From Oscillibacter sp. (lineage in GTDB: Bacteria > Bacillota > Clostridia > Oscillospirales > Oscillospiraceae): a DNA stretch of 64,000 nucleotides. Below, one piece after another: positions 1-9,096 of this stretch. Position 1 is the first letter of the stretch; each line of letters opens with the position of its first letter. The position numbers were made by a program, and so were the translations under genes. The DNA lies in contig JAFXQV010000027.1 of assembly GCA_017526785.1 (NCBI GenBank), forward strand, positions 105,876 to 169,875. Reading direction: 5' to 3'. The notes beneath the pieces are model-generated. The model had not been told where the DNA came from, did no database searches, and was given only the letters and a program-made list of their open reading frames with translations.

Positions 1-36
1 CTCCGGGGCGTTGTTCCAATTGTCATTGCCGTACAT
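1..36 (-). CDS. Start of a leftward gene, cut by the window edge
   Basis: Only the first twelve codons are visible, reading MYGNDNWNNAPE. The ATG (complement of 34-36) is preceded by a GAGGAGG ribosome-binding site at 47-53 with ten bases between, which makes this a convincing start. The first residues are polar and Asn-rich, with no signal peptide. The family cannot be told from this fragment. Confidence 0.6.
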   Translation of the reverse strand, partial: MYGNDNWNNAPE

Positions 37-185
37 AATCACAATTCCTCCTCAAATGTATTCTGTCTTTATAGAGGCAGTTTTTATGGCATGAGTTCGG
101 CGGAATTCCGTGTTCCGCGTCCCTCTCTCAACCGTCTGGCGACATGATAGCACCCGTAACTTAAAAAATCCTGAAAATTTAAAAA

Positions 186-413
186 AACACCAGTTTCCAA
201 GTTTTCTGGACAGGCCTCCTATGAAAAGTTCAGAAATTTAGCGAGTTATGTGGAATTTCGCAATATTTCAAGGCATTAAAATGACGACTATATTTTTGAG
301 GCTTTAAGGGGTGCCTCCCAAAGTGGCAAAAAATCCGAGCCTGATTCATTCTTGCCCGAATAATGGGCTTTTTGAGGGGGATATGTGCGCCCAAAAACTT
401 GGAAACTGGTGTT
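186..413. repeat. 228-bp intergenic element with 20-bp perfect terminal inverted repeats
   Basis: Bases 186-205 and 394-413 are exact inverted copies (core CACCAGTTTCCAAG), separated by 188 bp of AT-rich sequence without a convincing gene. Short A/T runs lie outside both arms. The layout suggests a small non-autonomous element or a very long-range hairpin. Its ends do not match the 184-bp MITE family found elsewhere in the window. No clear target duplication is seen. It fills most of the gap between the partial first gene and the SLH-GH25 gene. Confidence 0.5.
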
Positions 414-463
414 AAAAAAAGATTCCCGCTCTATCCGCGCTGGAATGGGCGGCAAAACGCGAA

Positions 464-486
464 CCTCCCCCGCGAAACGGGGGAGG
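464..486 (-). terminator. Hairpin after the SLH-GH25 gene
   Basis: An 8-bp stem CCTCCCCC / GGGGGAGG with a seven-base loop sits just past the stop of the leftward SLH-GH25 gene. On the minus strand it is followed by a short T-rich stretch (TTCGCGTTTT), so it is probably a weak intrinsic terminator. Confidence 0.55.
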
Positions 487-491
487 CCACT

Positions 492-2987
492 TTATTTCGC
501 CTTAAACCAGATGTTGGCGTCAATTTTCCTGCCGATACCCTCGACTACCGCGCTGTCCGTGAACTGCCAGTAGTCCATTTGATAGTAGAGGTTCGGGTAG
601 GGGTACTCGATATCGGTGCCGGGGTACTGCGGATACCACATCATGTACGGGGCAAGCGCGCCTTGGTCGTATTTGAGGTAGCAGACATAACGGCTGTTGT
701 AGACCATGGGCGTATACCCGGCGGCGGCGACGCGCTTGCAGAACGCCACCGCGCACGCGGTCGCCATTTCCTTGGACGTGCCGTAGACGCGATAGGAGCG
801 GTCCTGCATTTCCCAGTCGTAGGAGACGGGGCCATTGATTTTATGGTAGCGCAAGCGGGCAATGACGAAATCGGCTTCCTCGATGGCCTCGGCGATGGTC
901 TTGGCCTGCGCGAAGATGTAGACCCCGGTCTGGATACCCTGCGCCATAGCGCCGTCAATATTGCGGCCGTAGTAGGCGTCCTCGCGGAGCGCGCCCGTGG
1001 AAGTGCCGCGCAAGCCAACGCGAATCATGGCGAACTGTACGCCGTCGGCCTTGGCGGCCGCCCAGTTAATGGTGCCGTTGGCGCGGTCGCGGTTCTGGTA
1101 GGCGGACACGTCCACGCCGAATTTCGCGTCATAGCGGCCGCCCAGATAACGGAGGCGGTGCCCGGTGCGCCACACAAAGTCCCCGGCGTACACGTTCCGC
1201 GTCTTGACACCCGCGTAGACGGGAATTCTACTGCCTTGGTAGGTGAAATACTGTCCGGTGGTTCTGCCGGGCGTGTAGACATCCGAAATGGTGAGCTGTG
1301 AGACGGGTTTATTGGGGAGTGTGCCGTAACCCGTGTTGGCGGGGACATAGGGCGCGGGCGTGGATGTGGACGTATTCGGATAGCCGGTGGGCATTTCATT
1401 TTCCGGATTGGGCTTGTAGGGTTCGGGCGGGTAGAATTCGGGATTCTCCACGTTGCTTTTCCCGGAATTGGACGTTTGACCGGGGTCGAAAATATCGCCG
1501 TTGCCGGAATTCGACGTTTTCCCGGAATCCGTGCTTTTGCCGGAATCGGTTGTTTTGCCGGAATCCGTGGTTTTGCCGGAATCGCCGTTGGGGGTCGTGC
1601 CGGGCGTGTAGAAGAACTCGCCATTATCCGACAGAACCGGGGCGGCCGGAGTAGCCGGAGTGGCCGGGACGGCCGGAAGCTGGCTTTCCGGCTCTTCAAG
1701 AGGCGTGGGCGCGGCGGTCTTGCCGGAGTCGGGAGCCTTGGTCGTCGCGCCGGGGTCGTAGAAAATATCGCCATAACTCGGCGGAGTTTGCGCGGGCGCG
1801 GTTGTAGTGGGCGTGGGCGTGGGCGTAGGCGCGGCGGTCTTGCCGGAATCGCCGTTGGAGGTCGCGCCGGGCGTGTAGAAAAATTCGCCGTTATCCGACA
1901 AAACGGGCGCGGGAGGGGTTGCCGGGACAGCCTTTTCGGGGACAGTGGGCGCGGGAACGGGCGCGGGCGTCGTCACACCGCTGTCCGCGGGCGCGGCAGT
2001 CTTGCCGGAATCGACCGTTTTGCCGGGGTCGTAGAAAATATCGCCGTCGGAGGCGGCACTTTTCTTTTGTGCGAAGTCGTCCATTTCGGGATTGGAGCCG
2101 GACGCGTCCATATCGGGGTTGGAATAGTCAAATTCGCCCGCGTCCGGGCTGGAAACAGGCTCAAATTCGTCCGGTTCCGGCGCGGATATGGGGGAGCGTT
2201 CCACAACCGCGTCCGGCGAGAAATTCAGGATTTCCCCGTCAATGGTCGCGTCCTCCAGAACGACGGAACCCGTCACCCCGTGGGCGATATACAAGTCACC
2301 AAAGACGCGCATGCCGCGCAAAGTCGCGCCGTCCGTACAGCTTACGAGGACATTGCCCGTGACATCTTCCGACAGCGGCGTGTCGTCGAGAATCATCACG
2401 CTTATCATGTTATCGAAGATACGCACCACGTCGGCGCGGGTAATGGGGTCGTTGGGGCGGAAATAGTCCCCGGCGACGCCGTCCAGATAGCCAAGCTCCG
2501 TCATGCGGGAAACCACGCCCCGGGCGTAGCCCTCAATATCCACATCGTCGACATAGTGCGGGTGAATGGAATCGGCGGAGAAATGGAAGGCGCGGGCGAG
2601 CATGGAGACGGCCTGCTGACGGGTAATCGGGGCGGATGGGTTGGCGTAGCCGTTAAACCCCTGAAACACTCCGTTGGCATGAAGTTTCAAGACAGCGTCC
2701 TCCCAGTAGTCCCCGGCGGTGTCGCGGAACGCGGAGGGCGGGGATTTCGTGGAAAAGTGCATCATGCGGTCGAGAATGCCCGCGAAAGCCCCTCTTGTAA
2801 TGGAGGCGTCGGGGCGAAAGGTTCCGTCACCATATCCGGAAATCAGGCCGTATCCGGTACTCCACTTGTCGATAGCTTCTTCCGAGGGGTGGCCTTGCGT
2901 ATCCGAAAAGGCACAGGCCGCCGTCATGGAGAGCCACACAACCAGCAGAGCCGCGAGCAGAGATTGGAAGCGATGTAATTGTGGCAT
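492..2987 (-). CDS. SLH-domain cell-surface protein with C-terminal GH25 muramidase
   Basis: This is a secreted 831-residue protein. An N-terminal signal peptide (about 1-26, ending near TAACA) is followed by three S-layer homology repeats (about 30-205, with motifs such as GYGDGTFRPDASITR). These are known to anchor proteins to secondary cell-wall polymers. Residues about 270-600 form a low-complexity Pro/Thr/Ser/Gly linker with repeated GDIFYDPG, NGEFFYTPG and DSGKT units. From about residue 624 there is a glycoside hydrolase family 25 domain, with the first catalytic Asp in GVDVSAYQ and the DxE pair in YDWEMQD. Inference: a wall-anchored lysozyme-like enzyme acting on peptidoglycan or remodelling the wall. 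A consensus promoter and an AGAGAGG ribosome-binding site precede the ATG. Confidence 0.9.
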   Translation of the reverse strand: MPQLHRFQSLLAALLVVWLSMTAACAFSDTQGHPSEEAIDKWSTGYGLISGYGDGTFRPDASITRGAFAGILDRMMHFSTKSPPSAFRDTAGDYWEDAVLKLHANGVFQGFNGYANPSAPITRQQAVSMLARAFHFSADSIHPHYVDDVDIEGYARGVVSRMTELGYLDGVAGDYFRPNDPITRADVVRIFDNMISVMILDDTPLSEDVTGNVLVSCTDGATLRGMRVFGDLYIAHGVTGSVVLEDATIDGEILNFSPDAVVERSPISAPEPDEFEPVSSPDAGEFDYSNPDMDASGSNPEMDDFAQKKSAASDGDIFYDPGKTVDSGKTAAPADSGVTTPAPVPAPTVPEKAVPATPPAPVLSDNGEFFYTPGATSNGDSGKTAAPTPTPTPTTTAPAQTPPSYGDIFYDPGATTKAPDSGKTAAPTPLEEPESQLPAVPATPATPAAPVLSDNGEFFYTPGTTPNGDSGKTTDSGKTTDSGKSTDSGKTSNSGNGDIFDPGQTSNSGKSNVENPEFYPPEPYKPNPENEMPTGYPNTSTSTPAPYVPANTGYGTLPNKPVSQLTISDVYTPGRTTGQYFTYQGSRIPVYAGVKTRNVYAGDFVWRTGHRLRYLGGRYDAKFGVDVSAYQNRDRANGTINWAAAKADGVQFAMIRVGLRGTSTGALREDAYYGRNIDGAMAQGIQTGVYIFAQAKTIAEAIEEADFVIARLRYHKINGPVSYDWEMQDRSYRVYGTSKEMATACAVAFCKRVAAAGYTPMVYNSRYVCYLKYDQGALAPYMMWYPQYPGTDIEYPYPNLYYQMDYWQFTDSAVVEGIGRKIDANIWFKAK

Positions 2988-3071
2988 GGCAGTCCTCTCT
3001 TTCCTGTTTGTAATGTAAGGGCGGCGGTACCGCGCCTTCTTTTTGCGATATGATGTAAAAAAGCATAGTAT

Positions 3072-3100
3072 ATTATATCGGGTTTTGGATGTGGGGTCAA
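3072..3100 (-). promoter_or_regulatory. Sigma-A type promoter for the SLH-GH25 gene
   Basis: On the minus strand TTGACC (3095-3100) and TATAAT (3072-3077) are 17 bp apart, leaving a 5' leader of about 80 nt before the start codon at 2987. Confidence 0.75.
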
Positions 3101-3170
3101 GCGCCGATGTTTATTGCTTTTGACGAATCTGTTTCGGGAGTAACCCGCCAATTTTGATACTTTCGACAAA

Positions 3171-3207
3171 ACGAAAGCCTGTCCGCATGCGTCGGACAGG
3201 CTTTCGT
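3171..3207 (-). terminator. Intrinsic terminator after the wzc-cpsB unit
   Basis: A 14-bp perfect stem (3172-3185 with 3193-3206) with a seven-base loop directly follows the cpsB stop codon. Reading leftward it is followed by a T run (CGTTTTGTCG). The TTTAA on the other side may let it work in both directions. Confidence 0.8.
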
Positions 3208-3888
3208 TTAAGGGGCGTTTTTGCCGGAAAAGAGATTTTCCTGATGATTGAGAATCTCCGGGGCGACTTTCCGCGTGAGGGTATCCCAGTCGGGGCGGCG
3301 GGAGGTCATATTGTGCGCGTCACTGCCCAGAACGTACGGACAGCCTTTCCGGACGAGCGAACGCACGAAACGGCGTCCCCAGAATGTGCGGAAAGCCTCG
3401 TTGTTAATCTGAAACACGGCGTCGGCCTGCAGGACTTCCGACATCTGCGCCCGGGAGTAGAACCCGGCATAGCGGTGGACATGCGCCAGCACGGGCGTGA
3501 GGCCGTAACGCTGGGAGAGGTCGAAGATTTCTTCCAACATCCAGTGCGCGAAGGGCGCGTAGGGCAATTCCAAGAGGATATAGGGCGTCCGCGCAAGCGT
3601 AAGCAGGTGAATTCCGGGAAGCCGGCTGATTCCCTGCTCAACGGCGACTTCCGCGCCGAGGTGGATGTAGGGGAGGGTCATATCGGTGTCGGCAATCTGC
3701 CGGAAAGCGTTCTGACGGCGTTCGAGCCAGTCGTAGACGCTCTTTTCCCGGTGGGCGTAAAAGTGCGGCGTGGCCACAATGCGGTCGACGCCCTGCGCCA
3801 TCATCAGGCGTATCATGTCCAGCGAGAGCGCGACATCTTTGGGGCCGTCGTCCATGCGGGGGAGGATGTGGCAATGATAGTCAGTCAT
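3208..3888 (-). CDS. cpsB: CpsB/YwqE-type protein-tyrosine phosphatase (PHP family)
   Basis: This 226-residue protein starts with the metal-binding motif HCHILPRMDDG and keeps the downstream PHP histidines (VATPHFY, HVHRYAGF, GSDAHN). These identify the manganese-dependent tyrosine phosphatases of Gram-positive capsule and exopolysaccharide loci. Known role: dephosphorylation of the partner Wzc/CpsD autokinase, controlling polysaccharide chain length and export. It lies 21 bp downstream of the kinase on the same strand, so the two form a kinase-phosphatase pair. No glycosyltransferases or polymerase genes are adjacent, so the polysaccharide locus must be elsewhere. Confidence 0.9.
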   Translation of the reverse strand: MTDYHCHILPRMDDGPKDVALSLDMIRLMMAQGVDRIVATPHFYAHREKSVYDWLERRQNAFRQIADTDMTLPYIHLGAEVAVEQGISRLPGIHLLTLARTPYILLELPYAPFAHWMLEEIFDLSQRYGLTPVLAHVHRYAGFYSRAQMSEVLQADAVFQINNEAFRTFWGRRFVRSLVRKGCPYVLGSDAHNMTSRRPDWDTLTRKVAPEILNHQENLFSGKNAP

Positions 3889-3909
3889 GGGTTGTACCGC
3901 CTTTCCGGC

Positions 3910-5598
3910 TTACAGTGGGCTTTGGGGCTGGGGTGGCACATCGGAATCAGGCGGCGCGGAGGGTTCGTCGGACAACGGCGCGGAGGGTTCGTCAATCAGC
4001 GGCGCGGACGGCGCGTCGGCGAACAGCGCGGCATTCGCGGCGGCAATCTCCGGCGTGACGGCCGTCGCGGTCTGTCTGCGGCGGCGGCCGTAGCCGTACC
4101 CGTAGCCGTAACCGTAGCGGTAGCCGTAACGGCTGTAGTACGCCCCGGCGGGGTGGCGCTCCACGTCGTTGACGACGAAGCCCAGCATATTCCCGCCGGA
4201 CAGGTCTATTTTTTTCATGGCCTCGGCGATATCCTCGTAGGTGGCCTGCGCGTAACGCGCCACAAGCAGAATCCCGCCGACGCCGCGCATAACCAAGGCG
4301 TCGCTGACAACGTTCATCGGGGGCGTGTCGATAATCACGTAATCGTAGCGTTCGGAGAGAGCCGCGAGCAGTTCCTGAAACTGCGACGACGAGAGCAGTT
4401 CGGACGGGTTCGGCGGCAGAGGCCCCGACGGCAGTAAATCCAGATTCCCCATGACGTGGTGTCTTATGGAGGTCTCGACGGACGACAGGGCAATGATGAG
4501 CGTGGACAGCCCGGTACTGTTGTCCACAACGAATGTCCTGTGCATGACGGGCTTTCGCATGTCGGCGTCGATGAGCAGGACGCGGCCGGAAATCTGCGCG
4601 AAGGCCAGAGCGATATTCGCGGCGGTCGTGGACTTGCCCTCGTGGGGCGAGGCACTCGACACGACAATGGCTTTACGCTCCGCCGTGCCGAGCGCGAACA
4701 CAATATTACTGCGAATGGATTTGTAGCCCTCCACGATAGTAAAGGGGATGTTGTCGTCCGTGATGAGTGTCCGGCGGGAGCGGTGGCCTGTCCGGCGCGG
4801 ACGGCTTGACCGCTTTTTCCGCTTGACCGGGGAAAATGCCGCGATGAAGTTCCGCACCCGTGACAGGAACGGCTCCCTTTCCGTGCCGCTGGTACTCTGG
4901 ATTTCGCCCAGAATGGGGCGGGAGAAGGCTTTCAGCAATTTTTCGGTATCCCGGACGGTATCGTCGAAGAAGTCCAGCGCCAGCACCAGAAGCACGGCCG
5001 CCGCAAGCCCCGCGAGTGCGCCAATCAGCGTCACAAGCGGGATATTCGGCGACACGGGGCGGTAAATCGGCACCGCCTCGTCAATCACTTCCACGGAACC
5101 CGCGCCCACGACGCGAATCAGCGCCTCCGGCGCGATGGACACTAAAATGTTGCAGATTCGCGCCGACACCTCGGGGCTTTTCGTGTTTGCGGTAATTCTC
5201 ATGACTTCCGTGGAATTGACGGCGTTCATTTTGATACAGTCCAGCACGTCCGGGGGGTTCGACGCCCCGGCTCCCGGGAACGCCGTCCACAAAGTCGCCT
5301 CGTCCAGCGTGTCGCACAACTGCCGTGAGACCTCGTTCATCACCGTCTGACTGGTCAGCACGGCGATATAGGTACTCACCAGCGATTTCGACGCGTTCAG
5401 GTCGCTGAGATTGACATTGCCCGTCCGTTCAGTGTCCGCGCGCACGTACATGGACGCGTAAGCCTCGTAATGGAACGGCATCCAGAACCGCGCGGCCAGC
5501 AGCGCCGCCATACCGAAGAGTATGGTACAAATCACGATGAACCGGAGGCGGCCTAACAGGACGGCGGCCACATTCCGCAAGGTGTAGGTCTGATTCAT
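3910..5598 (-). CDS. Wzc-like polysaccharide co-polymerase and BY-kinase (chain-length determinant fused to tyrosine kinase)
   Basis: A 562-residue inner-membrane protein. The N-terminal Wzz domain is bounded by two membrane segments (about 20-40 and about 170-195). A CpsD/CapB-type kinase follows, with Walker A (SPHEGKSTT), Walker A' (VLLIDADMRKP) and Walker B (YVIIDTPP). The tail has a striking tyrosine cluster, YYSRYGYRYGYGYGYGYG, the usual autophosphorylation site, then a Pro/Ser/Asp-rich extension with SAPL repeats. Firmicutes often split the two domains into separate proteins, so the fusion is of the Wzc type. I chose the start at 5598 because AAAGGAA lies nine bases upstream and the sequence begins with a membrane helix; the longer open frame contains the promoter. 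Likely role: control of capsule or exopolysaccharide length and export. Confidence 0.9.
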   Translation of the reverse strand: MNQTYTLRNVAAVLLGRLRFIVICTILFGMAALLAARFWMPFHYEAYASMYVRADTERTGNVNLSDLNASKSLVSTYIAVLTSQTVMNEVSRQLCDTLDEATLWTAFPGAGASNPPDVLDCIKMNAVNSTEVMRITANTKSPEVSARICNILVSIAPEALIRVVGAGSVEVIDEAVPIYRPVSPNIPLVTLIGALAGLAAAVLLVLALDFFDDTVRDTEKLLKAFSRPILGEIQSTSGTEREPFLSRVRNFIAAFSPVKRKKRSSRPRRTGHRSRRTLITDDNIPFTIVEGYKSIRSNIVFALGTAERKAIVVSSASPHEGKSTTAANIALAFAQISGRVLLIDADMRKPVMHRTFVVDNSTGLSTLIIALSSVETSIRHHVMGNLDLLPSGPLPPNPSELLSSSQFQELLAALSERYDYVIIDTPPMNVVSDALVMRGVGGILLVARYAQATYEDIAEAMKKIDLSGGNMLGFVVNDVERHPAGAYYSRYGYRYGYGYGYGYGRRRRQTATAVTPEIAAANAALFADAPSAPLIDEPSAPLSDEPSAPPDSDVPPQPQSPL

Positions 5599-5635
5599 GA
5601 AATACAGTTCCTTTCGTGCCAGAAATGACGGCTTC

Positions 5636-5664
5636 ATTATATCCGGCGCGAAAACAGATGTCAA
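5636..5664 (-). promoter_or_regulatory. Consensus promoter for wzc-cpsB
   Basis: TTGACA (5659-5664) and TATAAT (5636-5641) on the minus strand are 17 bp apart, both perfect sigma-A hexamers. The promoter is divergent from the shikimate operon that begins at 5824. Confidence 0.85.
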
Positions 5665-5823
5665 GTGAACAAGCGGAAGAAGTCCGCGCCAAGGAATCAT
5701 TGGCAGGGCGTTATTGGGCAGTCTGTGAAAAATGCAACACATCCCGCCGCCTGATTTGTACGAGTTGCCGCTTTTCTTTTCCGGCGAAACGTGTTTTGAT
5801 ATAACCAAAAGGAGGGATTTCCC

Positions 5824-6852
5824 GTGATTGTCATACTCAAACAAAGTCCGAATCCCGGACAGTTGGGAAGCCTCATTGAATGGCTGAAGGAAAAGGGCGT
5901 ACAGGTTCACACCAGCGTCGGCGAGAGGAACACGATTTTAGGCCTTGTCGGCGACACGTCCCGTATCGACATTGACCTGATTGCCGCCCTTGATATCGTC
6001 GAGGACGTGAAGCGGGTGCAGGAACCCTACAAAAACGCGAACCGGAAATTTCATCCGGAAGACACGGTCATCCCCGTTGGGAGTACGCAAGTCGGCGGCG
6101 GGACGCTGACAATTATGGCGGGGCCTTGTTCCGTGGAGTCCGAGGAGCAGGTAGTGGGAATCGCCAAGGCGGTCAAGGCCAGCGGGGCTACCATGCTTCG
6201 GGGCGGCGCGTTCAAGCCGCGCACGTCCCCCTACGCGTTCCAAGGGCTGGGGGAGCGCGGCCTTGCGTACCTCAAAAGCGCCCGCGAGGAGACCGGACTG
6301 CCCATTGTCACGGAATTGATGGACGTGACGCAACTGCCCCTTTTCAAAGACGTGGACGTTATCCAAATCGGGGCGCGGAACATGCAGAATTTCGACCTGC
6401 TCAAAGCCGTTGGACATCAGGAAAAGCCGGTCATGATTAAGCGCGGCATGTCGGCGACGTACGAGGAATGGCTGATGAGTGCCGAGTACGTCATGGCGGG
6501 CGGTAACGAAAACGTCATTCTGTGCGAGCGCGGCGTCCGGACGTTTGAGAGCTTCACCCGGAACACGCTTGACCTCTGCTGTATTCCGGTTTTGCGGCAC
6601 CTGACCCATTTGCCGATAGTGGTAGACCCCAGTCACGCGACGGGGAAATACTGGCTTGTGGAGCCCATGGCGCTGGGCGCGGTCGCCGCCGGGGCGGACG
6701 GCTTATTGATTGAGGTTCACAACGACCCGGAACACGCGCTTTGCGACGGGTCGCAGTCCCTGAAACCGGGCGTCTTTGACGCGGTATCCCGGAAACTGCT
6801 TGCGCTTCACGCCGCTATGAAGTCCATTCACGGAGAGGGGGCGTCGACTTGA
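5824..6852 (+). CDS. aroF: 3-deoxy-7-phosphoheptulonate (DAHP) synthase
   Basis: The first enzyme of the shikimate pathway, joining phosphoenolpyruvate and erythrose 4-phosphate. The 342-residue protein has the short ferredoxin-like N-terminal regulatory domain (about 1-70) and the TIM-barrel core of the type I-beta class, with motifs MAGPCSVES, RGGAFKPRTSPYAFQG and VDPSHATGK. A GTG start is used, with AAAGGAGGG seven bases upstream. It opens an operon of five closely spaced genes covering the pathway except shikimate dehydrogenase and shikimate kinase. The stop overlaps the next start. Confidence 0.95.
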   Translation: MIVILKQSPNPGQLGSLIEWLKEKGVQVHTSVGERNTILGLVGDTSRIDIDLIAALDIVEDVKRVQEPYKNANRKFHPEDTVIPVGSTQVGGGTLTIMAGPCSVESEEQVVGIAKAVKASGATMLRGGAFKPRTSPYAFQGLGERGLAYLKSAREETGLPIVTELMDVTQLPLFKDVDVIQIGARNMQNFDLLKAVGHQEKPVMIKRGMSATYEEWLMSAEYVMAGGNENVILCERGVRTFESFTRNTLDLCCIPVLRHLTHLPIVVDPSHATGKYWLVEPMALGAVAAGADGLLIEVHNDPEHALCDGSQSLKPGVFDAVSRKLLALHAAMKSIHGEGAST

Positions 6853-7907
6853 ACGCGGTTTCGATATCGGTCAACACGCGTCCGGCCTACCGGGTTCTCG
6901 TGGGCGGCGGACTGCTGTCCGACTGCGGTTCCCTCCTGCGGGACACGCTCAACGGCTGTCGCGTCGCCGTCGTGGCGGACGACGTTGTTTCGTCGCTGTA
7001 TCTGGACGCCGCGCGCCGGAGTTTGGAGAAGGCCGGGTTTGACGTGCGTTCTTATGTCTTTCCCGCCGGAGAGGAACATAAAAACCTGCGCACATTGGGC
7101 GGCATTCTGGAATTTCTGGCGCAAGAGCGTTTCACGCGTTCCGACGCGCTGATTGCGCTGGGCGGCGGCGTCACGGGGGATATGGCGGGCTTCGCGGCGG
7201 CCGTGTACCTGCGGGGCGTCCGGTATGTCCAAATGCCCACGACACTGCTTGCCGCCGTGGATTCCTCCGTAGGGGGAAAGACGGCCGTGGACTTGCGCGC
7301 GGGGAAAAATCTTGCGGGGGCGTTCGCGCAGCCCGCCGCCGTGCTGTGCGACACGGATTGTCTGTCGACTTTGCCGCCGGATGTGTTCGCCGACGGCGCG
7401 GCGGAGGCCGTCAAGACGGGCGTACTGTGCGACGAAAGCCTGTTTTCGCTCTGCGAGGCGGGGGAACTGTCAAGCCGCGCGGCGGAAGTCATCGCCCGCT
7501 GTGTGGCGTACAAGGCGGGCGTGGTGGAGCGCGACGAGCGCGAACAGGGCGAACGGCGGCTGTTAAACTTGGGACACACCGTCGGACACGCTATCGAGAA
7601 ATGCAGCGGCTACACAATCCCCCACGGACACGCGGTAGCGGCCGGACTGGGCGTGATTGCGCGGGCGTCAGAGGCGTTGGGCTGGACGGCGGAACCCGTG
7701 GCGGCGCGAATCTGCCGTTGTCTGGCGGGAAACGGCCTGCCGACCGGGACAGATTTCCCGCCCGAAGCGCTGGCGGAGGCGGCGCTGTCCGATAAAAAGC
7801 GTTCCGGCGAACATGTCACGCTGGCGGTGCCGGAGCGTATCGGACACTGCGTGTTGAAAACGGTTCCCGTGGGCGAACTGCCGCGAATTATCCGGGCGGG
7901 GGTGTGA
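6849..7907 (+). CDS. aroB: 3-dehydroquinate synthase
   Basis: Second step of the shikimate pathway: NAD- and metal-dependent conversion of DAHP to 3-dehydroquinate. The 352-residue protein shows the NAD-binding GGGVTGDMAGFAA motif, SSVGGKTAVD, and the metal ligands in LNLGHTVGHAIE and HGHAVAAG. Translation starts at a TTG that overlaps the aroF stop (TTGA), indicating translational coupling. Confidence 0.95.
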   Translation: MNAVSISVNTRPAYRVLVGGGLLSDCGSLLRDTLNGCRVAVVADDVVSSLYLDAARRSLEKAGFDVRSYVFPAGEEHKNLRTLGGILEFLAQERFTRSDALIALGGGVTGDMAGFAAAVYLRGVRYVQMPTTLLAAVDSSVGGKTAVDLRAGKNLAGAFAQPAAVLCDTDCLSTLPPDVFADGAAEAVKTGVLCDESLFSLCEAGELSSRAAEVIARCVAYKAGVVERDEREQGERRLLNLGHTVGHAIEKCSGYTIPHGHAVAAGLGVIARASEALGWTAEPVAARICRCLAGNGLPTGTDFPPEALAEAALSDKKRSGEHVTLAVPERIGHCVLKTVPVGELPRIIRAGV

Positions 7908-7911
7908 CGCC

Positions 7912-9096
7912 GTGGACGTGACGATTTACCCGCGCCGCCTCTGCGGCACACTGACGCCGCCGCCCTCAAAGTCGATGGCGCACCGGGTCGCATTGGCGGA
8001 ACTGTTGGCGGGCAAAGATACCTTTTCCGTGTCGGCGTCGCTCTCGGAGGATATCCGCGCCACGCTCTCCTGCGCCGACGCCCTGCGATTGTCCGCGCCG
8101 GACTGTGTTGAATTGCCCGCGCTGGACTGCGGGGAATCCGGCTCTACTCTGCGCTTTCTGATTCCGGTTGCCCTTGTTTTGCGGGGCGGGGGCGTGTTCA
8201 CCGGACGCGGGCGGCTGTTGGAACGCCCTATGGAACCCTACCGGAACCTGTTCCGGGAAAAAGGCGTGCTGTGCGAACAGTCGGAAAATTATCTGACCGT
8301 CCGGGGACGCCTCACGCCCGGGGAATACCGCCTGCCCGGCGACGTGTCCAGCCAGTTTGTCACGGGGCTTCTGTTCGCCCTGCCGCTCTTGCGCGGAGAT
8401 TCCGCTATCCGGCTGACATCCCCGCTTGAATCTGCCGCCTACGTCGACATGACGCTTGACGTGCTGGACAAATGCGGCGTCGCCGTCGCGCGTCCCGACG
8501 CGGAGACGTTCCTTGTACCCGGCGGACAGCGTTACCGGGCGGACGGTCTCTCCGTGGAGGCGGACTGGTCTCAGGCGGCCTTCTGGTGCGCGGCGAACTT
8601 TCTGGGCAACCGCGTCAAGATTCTGGGACTTAACCCGGCGTCCGTTCAGGGAGACCGGGCAATTGTGGAGATATTCCGGAAAATGGCGAACCCGAACCCG
8701 ATACCGATTGAAATTGACCTGTCCGGCATTCCGGACTTGTTCCCGCCGCTGGCGGTCATGGCGGCGTGGCACACAGTAACATATTTTACCCACGCCGGGC
8801 GACTGCGGCTCAAAGAAAGTGACCGTCTGGACAGTATCGCAAACCTGTTGCGCGCGTTCGGCGCAAGCGTCAAAACCGGTTCGGACTGGATGCGCGTACA
8901 CGGCGGGATTTCCGACCCCGGCGCGCCGCTGACGCTCGACGGACACAATGACCACAGAATCGTTATGGCGGCGGCGGTACTGGCGTCGGTCTGGGACAAG
9001 CCCGTGACGATTTGCGGCGCGGAGGCCGTCAACAAGTCCTATCCGGCGTTTTTCGCGGACTATCAAAAGTTAGGGGGGAAAATCCGTGTCCTCTGA
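7912..9096 (+). CDS. aroA: 3-phosphoshikimate 1-carboxyvinyltransferase (EPSP synthase)
   Basis: Transfers enolpyruvate from phosphoenolpyruvate to shikimate 3-phosphate. The 394-residue protein carries PPSKSMAHR near the N terminus, DCGESGSTLRF, the RLKESDR motif and DHRIVMA in the second lobe. It is slightly shorter than the usual 420-440 residues but has both lobes. It uses a GTG start four bases after the aroB stop and overlaps aroC by 11 bp. The first motif reads GTLTPPPSKS, without a clear match to either of the two best-known glyphosate-sensitivity classes, so I make no claim on that. Confidence 0.93.
   Translation: MDVTIYPRRLCGTLTPPPSKSMAHRVALAELLAGKDTFSVSASLSEDIRATLSCADALRLSAPDCVELPALDCGESGSTLRFLIPVALVLRGGGVFTGRGRLLERPMEPYRNLFREKGVLCEQSENYLTVRGRLTPGEYRLPGDVSSQFVTGLLFALPLLRGDSAIRLTSPLESAAYVDMTLDVLDKCGVAVARPDAETFLVPGGQRYRADGLSVEADWSQAAFWCAANFLGNRVKILGLNPASVQGDRAIVEIFRKMANPNPIPIEIDLSGIPDLFPPLAVMAAWHTVTYFTHAGRLRLKESDRLDSIANLLRAFGASVKTGSDWMRVHGGISDPGAPLTLDGHNDHRIVMAAAVLASVWDKPVTICGAEAVNKSYPAFFADYQKLGGKIRVL

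Noticed and set aside
5250-5285. tRNA-like T arm
   Set aside because: GGGGTTCGACGCCCC fits a T stem, but no acceptor or anticodon arm is present and it lies inside the kinase gene.
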